64,000 bases of DNA from NCBI GenBank assembly GCA_030427705.1, contig JAUIBR010000011.1:92199-156198 (forward strand), written 5' to 3'. How positions within the stretch are numbered: the first letter of the stretch is position 1; the number at the start of each line of letters is the position of its first letter. This DNA is from a bacterium. GTDB taxonomy: Bacteria; Myxococcota_A; Bradymonadia; Bradymonadales; Bradymonadaceae. The notes below the pieces were generated by a model. That model made no database searches, was not told the DNA's origin, and saw nothing but the letters and a program-made list of their open reading frames with translations. This document shows positions 1 through 8,155 of the stretch, piece by piece. The position numbers were made by a program, and so were the translations under genes.

Positions 1-21
1 AGTGTTCCAACAGGAAGCCTA

Positions 22-67
22 CCCCTAGCCGCTAGCCCCCGAGCCCCTAGCCGCTAGCCCCCTAGCC
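22..67. repeat. GC-rich heptamer repeat, left edge
   Basis: Short tandem units of the CCCCTAG/CCGCTAG type fill most of this 46-base stretch. On the minus strand they read as (G/C)GGGCTA units, the same kind of repeat seen after the gene ending at 56829 and near 62030. The rest of positions 1-251 shows no gene I can support. It should hold the promoter of the lipoprotein gene at 252, but I see no clear promoter motif. Confidence 0.6.
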
Positions 68-251
68 AAAGGCGCAGAAACTACGCCCAGGTCACAGAAT
101 TCGCATTATTTTCGCTGCTGCGCTCGCTTAGATCGCCAAAGCCCGCATAAATACAGGGAATTTCTACGCTCAGGCTGGCATGCCATTTGCCATTAGTTGA
201 ACCGTTAAGGCCGCGCTGTGGCCAGATTGTTCAACGAAGGGAGCACGCCCA

Positions 252-1562
252 ATGAAGAAACTGATTTTTGTGACACTACTTTTGGCACTTGGCTGCGGAG
301 ATACAAAGGACTCCGGTAACGGCAATAATGTTGACGAACAGCCACAAGGGCGTGACCCCGACACTACCGAGTGCTTCTCGAACCTGACCGGGCTCAACAC
401 GCGCGAGAAGGGCTACAACCAGGTGGTGTTCTTCAACACGACCGACACCATTCTGAAGCTGGATGCGGGCGATAGAGAGGTCCGGCTCGAGCCGTTTGTC
501 CCGTCTGAGCAGATCTTCGTGAACGGCCTGCACCTTGGCGACATTGAGTCGGGCGACCTTAAGGGCGCGATTGACTGGGACGTGAATGCGGAGTTCGGAC
601 AAACCATCTGGCTAACCCAGGGCGAAGACAACTGCATCGACGCTGCGCGCGCCGTGAAGCGTGAAGATACCAAGGCCATCGCCGTCGCAAACCTCGCCTA
701 CCCAAACATCGAAGTCAGCGACTCTGACGATTGGCAAGTGGTCGCCGAAGGCGAGACCAGCGAGCCGTTCGACGAGTCTTCGGAAGAGTTCTACCTGCGG
801 CTACCAAACGGGGAAACGCACCTCACGTTCACGCAGCAGGTGGTCAAACCAACGGTCGCTTACGCGCTGTTTGGTGAGTCGATTGGCTACTACCTGATGA
901 CCGAAGATGGCCAGATTCTGCGAGCGGACCGGACGTTCCGCCTGCGCAGCCTTGTCGTGGGTGCGGAGTCGGACTTCTCGGTCTGCAGCGAGGATTGCGC
1001 GCAGGTCGCATCCGATTGGGGCGAGGTCTCGACGTTTGACCTGACGCTCTCGCCGGTGTTGGAGATTGGATTGGTCGCGCCGGATGGAACGGTTGTGGAG
1101 CCGCTGCTTGACCGTTCATCGCACGTTTCGGGTCACTTCGAGACCGAGCTTGATATCTATGTGTTCTCGACAAATGACGGTCCATCGTTTGTGACGGTCC
1201 CGACGCTCGAGCCGACCGCCGAAGAGGTCAGCATCATCAACCTCACACGTGACCCCGTCACGGTCACTCGCCTGTCCGGCGACGAACCGGAGGTCTTCGA
1301 CCTGGCGCCCGGTGAGCGCGTGATGTTGGATCCAGCAGACTCATTCTCGGTCGGTGATTACACCTACGACACCGACCCAAATGAGCCACAGTCGCTGGCT
1401 GTGTTTCGGACGCCAGTCGACGGAGCCACGGTCATCGGTTTCCTGAACGACGACCACATCGTTTGGAATGGCGCACGCGCCATCGGCGAAGTCTGCAACG
1501 TGTTGGACCCCTGCAATGCAGAGGGCCAATGCTACATGGGTACGTGTCGACCGATTGAGTGA
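252..1562 (+). CDS. Putative secreted lipoprotein, unknown function
   Basis: The 436-residue product starts with a lipoprotein signal peptide: MKK, a hydrophobic run, then a lipobox LALGC with the lipidated Cys near residue 15. The mature part begins with a short Asn/Gly-rich spacer, then about 380 residues that look beta-rich, as expected for a cell-surface or periplasmic protein. It ends in a small Cys-rich piece with five cysteines in the last 30 residues, probably disulphide bonded. An AAGGGAG-type ribosome binding site lies about 8 bases before the ATG at 252. The next lipoprotein gene starts 50 bases after the stop. I recognise no enzymatic motif and no named family. Confidence 0.75.
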   Translation: MKKLIFVTLLLALGCGDTKDSGNGNNVDEQPQGRDPDTTECFSNLTGLNTREKGYNQVVFFNTTDTILKLDAGDREVRLEPFVPSEQIFVNGLHLGDIESGDLKGAIDWDVNAEFGQTIWLTQGEDNCIDAARAVKREDTKAIAVANLAYPNIEVSDSDDWQVVAEGETSEPFDESSEEFYLRLPNGETHLTFTQQVVKPTVAYALFGESIGYYLMTEDGQILRADRTFRLRSLVVGAESDFSVCSEDCAQVASDWGEVSTFDLTLSPVLEIGLVAPDGTVVEPLLDRSSHVSGHFETELDIYVFSTNDGPSFVTVPTLEPTAEEVSIINLTRDPVTVTRLSGDEPEVFDLAPGERVMLDPADSFSVGDYTYDTDPNEPQSLAVFRTPVDGATVIGFLNDDHIVWNGARAIGEVCNVLDPCNAEGQCYMGTCRPIE

Positions 1563-1612
1563 TATGGCAACACGCGGTACATTGCGCAGACCTAAAACGA
1601 CTCAGGTTTTTG

Positions 1613-3097
1613 ATGCGTAAATTAACTCAGTTCGCTGTCGTGCTCGCGGTGTTGGCAGGTTTCGCATGTGGCGACGACGATGCCAAACTTGGTGGTGAAA
1701 ACAACACCAAGAACATCAATAACGCTAACAACGTTAACAACGTTAATAACGGTGAAAACCGGGCTCCATCGATTGGCTCGGTCACGGTGGCACCAGCGTC
1801 GCCCAAAACCGATGAAGACGTGACTGCCGCTGCGAACGACGTCACGGACGCGGACGGCGACTCGGTCGAGCTGCGCTACGAGTGGTCCGTCAATGGAAGT
1901 GTGGTCGGGACGGAAGCGACGCTGTCGGCAGACAACTACGTGGCCGGTGATACAGTGCTGGCTCGCATCACGCCTTTTGATGGCATCGTTGAAGGCGCAT
2001 CGGCCTCGGCGACGGTGGTTGTTCAGAACAGCCGCCCGGTCATCAATGGGGCGACTATCACCCCCAGCCAACCATCCGCCGCAGACCAGTTGAGCGTCAA
2101 TATTGATGCGGATGACGCCGATGGGGACGAGTTGACCTATACCTATGTTTGGAAGGTCGACGGTGTCGAGGCGTCCACCTCCGCGACGTTCGACCCCGTC
2201 TTGCCGTCCGGCGCGATCACTGTGACCGTTGTCGCTTCCGATGGGATGCAGAGCTCGGACCCGTTCGAGACCGAGGCGATCGACGTCGTGAACTTTGCGC
2301 CACCTGTCCCAGGTGCGCCGACATTGGATGGGGATGCTGTCTGGATTCCAACCAGCATGACATGCACGGTGCCTGCCGTGGTCGATCCTGAAGGCGAGTC
2401 GGTGACTTACGAAGTGCGCTGGCTGAAGGATGGGATGGAGGTGAGCGTGGTTGATGCGCCAGGTGGGGTCGGCGTGCTCGACGTCACAGAAACCGGAGGC
2501 GTTTTCAGCTGCGAGGGGCGTGCGACGGATGCCTCGGGTTTCGTTTCCGAGTGGTCGGCACCAAGCACCAGTGTGGACCAGAATTGCGTCGAGGGCACGT
2601 TGACCTTGCCTGCTCGTGATTCAGTATCCATCGCCTCGAACGACATGACCTGGACCGACGAACTTCTACGTGCCTACGAGCTGCCGGGCGGCCAAAACAC
2701 GGATATCGTCGGGTGGGTAGGCTTCTCGCTGAATGACGGCCCAGCCATCCGCGGAATCGTCTCCGCACGGCTCGAACTCTATGCGGTTTCGGTCTATCGG
2801 TCTGCGCAAATTGCGGTCATTCAATCGTCGTCGGAGTTGATTTCGCAATCCCCAACCAACATCAATCTGCCACGTGGTGCAGAGATCGCAGGTGCTCGTT
2901 CGCTGTCCGAAAACGCGTGGGCCATGTTCGACCTGGACATGGCGGCTTGGACCGAGCAGCCGACCGCGTCAGAGCCGAACTTCGTCGTTGGCGTCGACAA
3001 CCTGCAGACCGCTTACTCGTTCGTGTATTTCAGTTCAGTGCAAAATACTGGCATGAATACGCCGCAGATTGTGCTGACGGTTTGTGAGTCGCCGTAG
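1613..3097 (+). CDS. Lipoprotein with Asn-rich linker and Ig/PKD-like repeats
   Basis: I place the start at the ATG at 1613, because the product then begins MRKLTQF, a hydrophobic stretch and a lipobox LAGFAC. A longer reading from 1559 lacks a signal peptide. After the lipidated Cys comes an Asn-rich linker (repeats of NN-x) of about 25 residues. It is followed by at least three repeats of roughly 85-100 residues with the pattern 'DxDGDxxxYxWxVxG', typical of cadherin/PKD-like beta-sandwich domains that bind calcium or mediate surface contacts. The last 170 residues form a further domain with a jelly-roll-like composition. It probably works at the cell surface. The exact ligand is unknown. 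Confidence 0.8.
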   Translation: MRKLTQFAVVLAVLAGFACGDDDAKLGGENNTKNINNANNVNNVNNGENRAPSIGSVTVAPASPKTDEDVTAAANDVTDADGDSVELRYEWSVNGSVVGTEATLSADNYVAGDTVLARITPFDGIVEGASASATVVVQNSRPVINGATITPSQPSAADQLSVNIDADDADGDELTYTYVWKVDGVEASTSATFDPVLPSGAITVTVVASDGMQSSDPFETEAIDVVNFAPPVPGAPTLDGDAVWIPTSMTCTVPAVVDPEGESVTYEVRWLKDGMEVSVVDAPGGVGVLDVTETGGVFSCEGRATDASGFVSEWSAPSTSVDQNCVEGTLTLPARDSVSIASNDMTWTDELLRAYELPGGQNTDIVGWVGFSLNDGPAIRGIVSARLELYAVSVYRSAQIAVIQSSSELISQSPTNINLPRGAEIAGARSLSENAWAMFDLDMAAWTEQPTASEPNFVVGVDNLQTAYSFVYFSSVQNTGMNTPQIVLTVCESP

Positions 3098-3136
3098 AAA
3101 GCCCTGAATCATCATCAAAGCTAAGACACGTGTGTT

Positions 3137-3179
3137 CACAAATGTATGGACATGCGAGTTGGTCGTGCATACAATTGTG
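3137..3179. promoter_or_regulatory. Imperfect inverted repeat upstream of the BrnA-peptidase gene
   Basis: Two 15-base arms at 3137-3151 and 3165-3179 are inverted copies of CACAA(A/T)TGTATG(G/C)AC with two mismatches, separated by 13 bases. The element lies about 90-130 bases before the ATG at 3268. It is a plausible operator for a ribbon-helix-helix protein such as the N-terminal domain of that gene's product. The autoregulation is inferred. Confidence 0.4.
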
Positions 3180-3267
3180 ATGACACTAGTTTGGGGGCTT
3201 GAGGACTTGCCGCTGTATCGGATCATAACAGGGTTTGACGCCGATGAGGCGCGACAGAAGATGTACT

Positions 3268-4416
3268 ATGAACGACTTTGATTATCTGGAGTGGAGTCGC
3301 TCTACTTCTCCAGACCAGGAAGAGTGGAAGTCGGCCGTTGAGGCTCGCCGCGAGCGGATGAAAGCGGCTGCGCAGCCCAAGCAGAAGCTGTCGATTCGGC
3401 TGGATTCCGATGTTGTAGATGCCTTCAAGCAGCTGGCGGGCGACGGTAGCTATCAAGCATTGATAAACCGCGCACTTCACGAGTGGCTTGTTCAGGGGTC
3501 GATGGAACGTGTCTTACAACGCTACGCTTCGTCGGTGGCTCGTGGGGCGCAGGTTGCAGGTGAACTGTCGGGTGCGTTTCGAGCGCATCAGAAGGTCATG
3601 GCAGCTTCCCCATTCAACATCGCGCCAGAGCGGCAGGGCGAGCTTCACGAACTTCGAAAGCAGCTAGGACTCACGCTGGAATTTGATGACCAACGTAGTA
3701 TTCGGGTGGACATCGAGGCCGCCGAGATTCGCGTCGGAATGCTCGCCGTTCAGCGGATCTGGGGGCACTGCGTTGGACTGTGGCGAATTGCCGAGGCGTT
3801 GAAGTCGGTGCCGATGGGAGCACCGCTCCCCTTGGAAGACGCTGGGGTGAAAGCGGGATTGGCGGCCCTTGAATGGGGAATGGGACTCTCGGATGACTCG
3901 TCCGCCTTGCCGATTCCTGTGGCGGAAACCGATGAGTTTGAGGTCTTCCTGGTTGCCCTTGGCTGGATTCTACTGCACGAGGTTGCGCATGTCAGACTCG
4001 AACACCAGCCCATCGCCAGCACCACCGATAGTATCAAGGAAGAGCAAGAGGCCGACCGCTGGGCGACTGAATGGGTGCTTTCAGATTGGCGTGACTATAG
4101 TGACGAACAACGGGTGTTCACGAAGCGAAGTATCGGCGTTGTCATTGCCCATACGTACATAGCCCATATCGAGCAGTTCGCGGCGAGTTTTGGGCCACGT
4201 ACCCATCCGCCTGCGTTCGAACGATTGATGAATCTCGCACAGCCTTGGTTGGATGACCGTGACGGCGCAGGCGAACACGCCGAACCTGCGTTGTATTACG
4301 CAATCGCGGCGACTGTACTGCTTCTGGAACGCACTCACTCGGATTGGCCCAGAACCCAGCAGTTTGATTCGGCCGTGGACTGTCTAATCACGCTTTCGCA
4401 ACACGTTCCCAGGTGA
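3268..4416 (+). CDS. BrnA-like antitoxin domain fused to a HExxH metallopeptidase
   Basis: The ATG at 3268 gives 382 residues. Residues about 38-76 contain LSIRLDSDVVDAFK and the SYQALINRALHEWL helix, matching the ribbon-helix-helix core of BrnA-type antitoxins. The C-terminal half carries a zinc peptidase signature, HEVAH at residues 237-241, with a likely third ligand at E261 in an EQEAD motif. This layout resembles the phage-exclusion peptidase Lit (family U49), which cleaves EF-Tu in Escherichia coli, and less closely ImmA/IrrE (M78) proteases. There is no BrnT toxin gene beside it. I infer a DNA-binding protease or a self-regulated toxin. The substrate is unknown. An inverted repeat lies upstream. 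Confidence 0.7.
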   Translation: MNDFDYLEWSRSTSPDQEEWKSAVEARRERMKAAAQPKQKLSIRLDSDVVDAFKQLAGDGSYQALINRALHEWLVQGSMERVLQRYASSVARGAQVAGELSGAFRAHQKVMAASPFNIAPERQGELHELRKQLGLTLEFDDQRSIRVDIEAAEIRVGMLAVQRIWGHCVGLWRIAEALKSVPMGAPLPLEDAGVKAGLAALEWGMGLSDDSSALPIPVAETDEFEVFLVALGWILLHEVAHVRLEHQPIASTTDSIKEEQEADRWATEWVLSDWRDYSDEQRVFTKRSIGVVIAHTYIAHIEQFAASFGPRTHPPAFERLMNLAQPWLDDRDGAGEHAEPALYYAIAATVLLLERTHSDWPRTQQFDSAVDCLITLSQHVPR

Positions 4417-4501
4417 CCTGGGGTGTGGCCAGAAACTGTCGAATTCAGTCGACGAAATCGTTAGCCTCGCGGAAACCGATTCGGGTCGCTAGACTAGGGT
4501 C

Positions 4502-5164
4502 ATGAATGAATCTGAACTGGTTACCGGACCGGAACCTACGCCGCGCAAGTCGTCCAAGCTTTTCCTCGCGTTCACGGGCACGATAATCTTGGTCCTGGTG
4601 GCGTTTATCCTGGCACCAACGCCAACCTGTACGCCAACGGCCCTTGAGAAGCTTCTGGGCGTACCGCTTCCAGCGAAGTGTGAACGACTCTGCTGCATCG
4701 GATGTTATGAGCGGGATATTGTGTGGAACGTTGGCGAAACGGCCTGCAAAGGCACAGCGGATTGCCTGCAAAAGGCGGAAGCCGACTACACGTTGGCCTT
4801 GAAGTACAAGGCTGACCCCGACCAAACGCCCAAGCACAAGTTCACGACCTTCTACCACTTCTCGCGCGCCGAGCAGTACTTGCGGCAGTCAGGCGTGAAA
4901 GAGCAACCACCGCTATTTGTTGGACTCGACTCCGACCGGTCAGCGGTGAAGGGTGAGCTGGAAACGTTCTTCCATCAGAAACGTGTGGAGTACCACAACG
5001 CCGGCAAGCGCAAGCTCTACCCCAAAATGGTCGCTATCCTGGGCGAGGTCACCTCGGTCTTTTATCATCCGGGAGCGCGCGAGCATCAATGGGCGATGCA
5101 GATGGAGCATCGCCTCAAAGATGAAGGAACCTTCCCAGGCGTGGTTCCCAAAGCTGTCGAATGA
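4502..5164 (+). CDS. Small membrane-anchored protein, unknown function
   Basis: The product is 220 residues. A polar N-terminus of about 18 residues is followed by one transmembrane helix (near residues 19-38) and an extracytoplasmic or periplasmic domain. Just after the helix is a cluster of cysteines (CERLCCIGCYE region plus two more), which may form disulphides or bind metal. The stop codon lies inside the left arm of a 20-bp perfect inverted repeat, which may act as terminator or operator. I do not recognise the family. The neighbouring ATPase gene is on the same strand, 66 bases downstream. Confidence 0.6.
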   Translation: MNESELVTGPEPTPRKSSKLFLAFTGTIILVLVAFILAPTPTCTPTALEKLLGVPLPAKCERLCCIGCYERDIVWNVGETACKGTADCLQKAEADYTLALKYKADPDQTPKHKFTTFYHFSRAEQYLRQSGVKEQPPLFVGLDSDRSAVKGELETFFHQKRVEYHNAGKRKLYPKMVAILGEVTSVFYHPGAREHQWAMQMEHRLKDEGTFPGVVPKAVE

Positions 5165-5201
5165 ACTCGACACTTCATGATGTGTCGAGTTCATTCGACA
5201 G
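5154..5201. promoter_or_regulatory. Perfect 20-bp inverted repeat (operator or terminator)
   Basis: The arms at 5154-5173 and 5182-5201 are exact inverted copies (CTGTCGAATGAACTCGACAC and its complement) with an 8-base loop. No T-run follows, so an intrinsic terminator is less likely than a protein-binding site. The half-site TGTCGAGT recurs in the next palindrome, just before the ATPase start. Confidence 0.6.
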
Positions 5202-5208
5202 TATTGAA

Positions 5209-5230
5209 ATTGTCGAGTAGACTCGACAAT
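5209..5230. promoter_or_regulatory. Palindrome abutting the ATPase start codon
   Basis: ATTGTCGAGT-AG-ACTCGACAAT is a perfect 10-bp palindrome with a 2-base centre. It ends at the base before the ATG at 5231, where a Shine-Dalgarno site would be expected. A protein bound here, or the mRNA hairpin, would block translation or transcription. It shares the TGTCGAGT half-site with the larger palindrome 8 bases upstream. Confidence 0.6.
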
Positions 5231-6400
5231 ATGCTAGAACACGACCAAATCCTCGACATCTCGGACCTGTGGTCTCAGCGCAACGAAGACTTGAGCGGCT
5301 TTGTTCAGCGCCGAGTCACGTTACCCAAAGAGTTGCAGTCGAACGTCTGCTTGGCGATCCAAGGCGTCAGGAGGTGCGGAAAGTCCACATTGATGCACCA
5401 GCTGATTCAGCAATATCGGCTGGAACCCAACCGCTGCGCGTTCTTGAATTTCGAAGATCCGCGCCTGGTAAATCACCTCAACACAGAACTGCTGACGTCC
5501 TTTGTTGACGCGTTTCGTGCCCGCCATCGGCGGGTAAAACGACTGTACTTCTTCTTGGACGAAATCCAATTGGTCCCGCAGTGGGAGAAGTGGATGCGGA
5601 TGCAGCTGGATACCCCGAATGACAACTACTTCATTGTGACCGGGTCCAATGCGTCGATGCTTTCTGGTGAGCTATCCTCGGCGCTGACCGGACGTCATCT
5701 GAAGGTCGAGCTGATGCCGTTTTCATTTGCCGAGGCGAATGACCGCCAGTCGACCTCGCTGGAAGACTACCTTCGGTTCGGCGGCTTTCCGGACCCATCC
5801 GTCAGTCCCGATGGAGACCTGCTGCTCCAGCAGTACTTTTTGGACATCGTCGAGCGTGATGTGAGGGAGCGCGTCGGCGCAACGTCCGCGATTGCGGTGC
5901 GCCAAGTGGCACAAATGGTCTACGAGTCCGCCGGTTCAGAACTCAGCCTGCGACGCATCGCGGGTGCTGTGGGTTTGGCCGTAGAAACCGCTCAGTCCTA
6001 TGTCGAGGGATGCAAATCCGCGTACCTGTTTTTTGAATGCCCATACTTTGCATTCAACGAACGAAAGCGCGCCTCACGAAACAAGAAATACTATCCGGTC
6101 GACACGGCACTTCGGCGAGTGAATGTTACCCCGACCGGCGCAGATCTAGGCAAGGCATTGGAGTGCGCGGTGTTCCTCGCCCTTCGTCAGCGGCACAACG
6201 AGGTCTACTATTGGCGAGGCAAGGGGGAGGTCGATTTTGTTGTCAGGGAAGGCAATCGAGTCTTCCCATTTCAGGTCACCTGGCACGAGCCCACGGAGCG
6301 GCATCATGATGCGCTCGATGAGTTCTATGAGGCGTTCCCCACCTCGGAAGAGGCGACATTTGTTACTGTCGATACGTTCAACGAGATCTTGAATCTGTGA
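5231..6400 (+). CDS. AAA ATPase of the AAA_14/DUF4143 type
   Basis: The product is 389 residues from the ATG at 5231. Residues 45-53 form the Walker A loop GVRRCGKST, and LYFFLDEIQ is the Walker B segment, followed by the GSNASML sensor-like motif. The C-terminal third carries the DUF4143-type domain, with a PD-(D/E)XK-like pattern GEVDFVV...FQV around residue 335. The length matches the family. These ATPases are abundant in bacteria and archaea and have been proposed as orphan antitoxin- or defence-like modules; their biochemical role is not settled. A longer reading starts at 5177 but would run through the palindromes, so I reject it. The 3' end overlaps the convergent kinase gene by 23 bases. 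Confidence 0.85.
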   Translation: MLEHDQILDISDLWSQRNEDLSGFVQRRVTLPKELQSNVCLAIQGVRRCGKSTLMHQLIQQYRLEPNRCAFLNFEDPRLVNHLNTELLTSFVDAFRARHRRVKRLYFFLDEIQLVPQWEKWMRMQLDTPNDNYFIVTGSNASMLSGELSSALTGRHLKVELMPFSFAEANDRQSTSLEDYLRFGGFPDPSVSPDGDLLLQQYFLDIVERDVRERVGATSAIAVRQVAQMVYESAGSELSLRRIAGAVGLAVETAQSYVEGCKSAYLFFECPYFAFNERKRASRNKKYYPVDTALRRVNVTPTGADLGKALECAVFLALRQRHNEVYYWRGKGEVDFVVREGNRVFPFQVTWHEPTERHHDALDEFYEAFPTSEEATFVTVDTFNEILNL

Positions 6401-7322
6401 GACTGACGGTGGCTGCACGATTTAGCACATTGCGCATGCGCCGAAGGTAGTTTTGACGCTCCTCTACGTGGTCTGGATTTGCGGTGTGCCACCAATGTGC
6501 GACTAACCCGAGTTCGTGAAGGTGAACCGCAGTCGCCTCGAGTTCTTCTGGTGGATCTGAAGTGTTGTAGGCGTCCAACAGCAGCTGAAGTCCGTTGGCT
6601 TGACCAAAGGGTTTGCCGGTGGCCCGTGTCACGATCGCCAAATCAAACGCAGGGTCGCCCAGCAGCGCCGTCTCCCAGTCGACCAAACCAAACCGATGGC
6701 TGTTGAGGACGTCATAATGGATGTTCTGACCCAGCAAATCCGAATGAAGCAGACGCGCGGGTGTAGCGGGCGGGAGGTGTTCGCAGGCCCATTGGTAGGC
6801 GTCGCGCGCAATGGGGTCATCGATGGACGTCAGCGAAGCAATGCAGCTTTCAGCGTGTGCTCGACGGGTCTCGAAGCCCTCCAGAATGGACGTCAATCGC
6901 TGCGTCGAAACACAATGAACCGCAGCGGCCAACTCACCCACGATATCCCAGGGCTTGAGTCCTTTCGACGATTTGAAATCAACACAGAATCCAGGGATAT
7001 GTGTCTGGATGACGACCGAGGTTTCATGATCGAACCGAACGATGTCGGCCGTATCAAATGGAAGCTCGAGTGTCGAAAGGTGGCGCAATAATGCGGTCTC
7101 GCGACGGACACAATCCGGGTAGTTTTCGGGCGCATCTTTGTTGGGTACGAGCGCAACATATGGCGTTTCTTGGTCCTCTGGTCCGACCCAAGACAGATAG
7201 GCTTTTCGCGAGAGCCCGCTTCCAATGACCTTGCTGAAGCCAATCGGTTGATCTGGGAACGTTTCGGTGAAGGCCGCGACAGCGGTTCGCCATCGTGGGT
7301 CTTTTCGTCCCTTTCGTGCCAT
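6378..7322 (-). CDS. Aminoglycoside phosphotransferase/choline kinase-fold protein
   Basis: The product is 314 residues from the ATG at 7322. The catalytic loop reads LLHSDLLGQN (residues 191-200), where the usual HGDxxxxN is HSDxxxxN, with Asp195 as expected base and Asn200 as metal ligand. The metal-binding motif follows as VDWETALLGDPAFDLA, starting near residue 214. This is the APH superfamily, which phosphorylates small molecules such as aminoglycosides, choline or homoserine. The substrate cannot be read from sequence, and I would not infer drug resistance. It stands alone on the minus strand, convergent with the ATPase. Confidence 0.8.
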   Translation of the reverse strand: MARKGRKDPRWRTAVAAFTETFPDQPIGFSKVIGSGLSRKAYLSWVGPEDQETPYVALVPNKDAPENYPDCVRRETALLRHLSTLELPFDTADIVRFDHETSVVIQTHIPGFCVDFKSSKGLKPWDIVGELAAAVHCVSTQRLTSILEGFETRRAHAESCIASLTSIDDPIARDAYQWACEHLPPATPARLLHSDLLGQNIHYDVLNSHRFGLVDWETALLGDPAFDLAIVTRATGKPFGQANGLQLLLDAYNTSDPPEELEATAVHLHELGLVAHWWHTANPDHVEERQNYLRRMRNVLNRAATVSLTDSRSR

Positions 7323-7352
7323 GGTCAAGCGAGACTCTATTACTTGATTAAA

Positions 7353-7898
7353 CTAGTCATGTCGCCCGTCGCTTCGTGCCAAAAAACGAACCAAACAGGA
7401 GTGCAACAGTAACCACCCTTGAAAATTCAGACGAGCTTGCACGTTCCCGACGTTCAACAATGCCGCCTTCTTCACTGAACAGATTTGGGTCAGGTCGGCC
7501 AGCATTATGGTCTTACCATCTTGGTCGTTCCAGGCCGGCACGAGGAACTGTCGGACGGTCTGATATCGGTTGATTGCGGGAAGCCGATTCTTTACTTCTT
7601 CGATCGGAAACGAGATGATCGGAACAATGCCAGTATTTGGCACTTGTTGCTCGTTTCGGGCGAGGTCGCATGTGTTGCCCACTACTAGCCACAAATTGGT
7701 GGCATTGACCGCCGTCGCTTGACCATCTGCATTGATGAAGGGGAGCTTCGATTGCATCGAGACGATGTCGCCCTGAAAGACGCTGCCTTGCACCAGTCCA
7801 AACATCCATCGTCCGGGGCCATCTTCGCTGAGTTTTTTGATGGTTTCCTCGAGCTCCTCCTCGTCATAGACGGGAGGCCATCGATCTTCGAGCGCCAA
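7353..7898 (-). CDS. Unknown protein, third gene of the TIGR04255 cluster
   Basis: The 181-residue product starts at TTG (7898), preceded by a strong AGGGGG ribosome binding site five bases away, so this rare start looks genuine. The centre holds 'FQGDIVSMQ', then 'NLWLVVGNTCDLAR'. That resembles a family of small proteins with a QGDI...xTCDLxR pattern that often travel with TIGR04255 genes. No catalytic function is known to me. It lies 8 bases after the 82-residue gene and is probably cotranscribed with it. Confidence 0.65.
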   Translation of the reverse strand: MALEDRWPPVYDEEELEETIKKLSEDGPGRWMFGLVQGSVFQGDIVSMQSKLPFINADGQATAVNATNLWLVVGNTCDLARNEQQVPNTGIVPIISFPIEEVKNRLPAINRYQTVRQFLVPAWNDQDGKTIMLADLTQICSVKKAALLNVGNVQARLNFQGWLLLHSCLVRFLARSDGRHD

Positions 7899-7906
7899 TG
7901 GACCCC

Positions 7907-8155
7907 CTATAACGGCTCTTCCTCAAGTTTAGCGAAGTACTGCGTCATTAGAAGGTCCATATCCGCGCTTGCTTCTTCGTCGACCTCAATCTTCGCAACA
8001 GAATCAACATAACTAGTCGTTTCGCGAATCCAATGGGATTCGATAGACAAGACTCCACCGGTGGCCTCCAACTCCGTTGGAACCAGAACCAAACGAGTCG
8101 GAGCCAGAGTTTCATTCGTCGAGAACGAAAAATCATTTTCATCAAGGAGACTCAT
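7907..8155 (-). CDS. Small acidic protein, middle gene of the TIGR04255 cluster
   Basis: The 82-residue product is acidic, with no signal peptide or membrane segment. Its start overlaps the end of the upstream TIGR04255 gene by 14 bases, and its stop is followed at once by the ribosome binding site of the next gene. The tight packing supports a real gene and cotranslation. No family recognised. It may be a partner or adaptor of its neighbours. Confidence 0.6.
   Translation of the reverse strand: MSLLDENDFSFSTNETLAPTRLVLVPTELEATGGVLSIESHWIRETTSYVDSVAKIEVDEEASADMDLLMTQYFAKLEEEPL

Noticed and set aside
6378..7322. Antibiotic-resistance gene call for the phosphotransferase-fold protein
   Set aside because: The APH fold covers many substrates and the catalytic HGD is HSD here; nothing in the sequence or neighbours points to an antibiotic.
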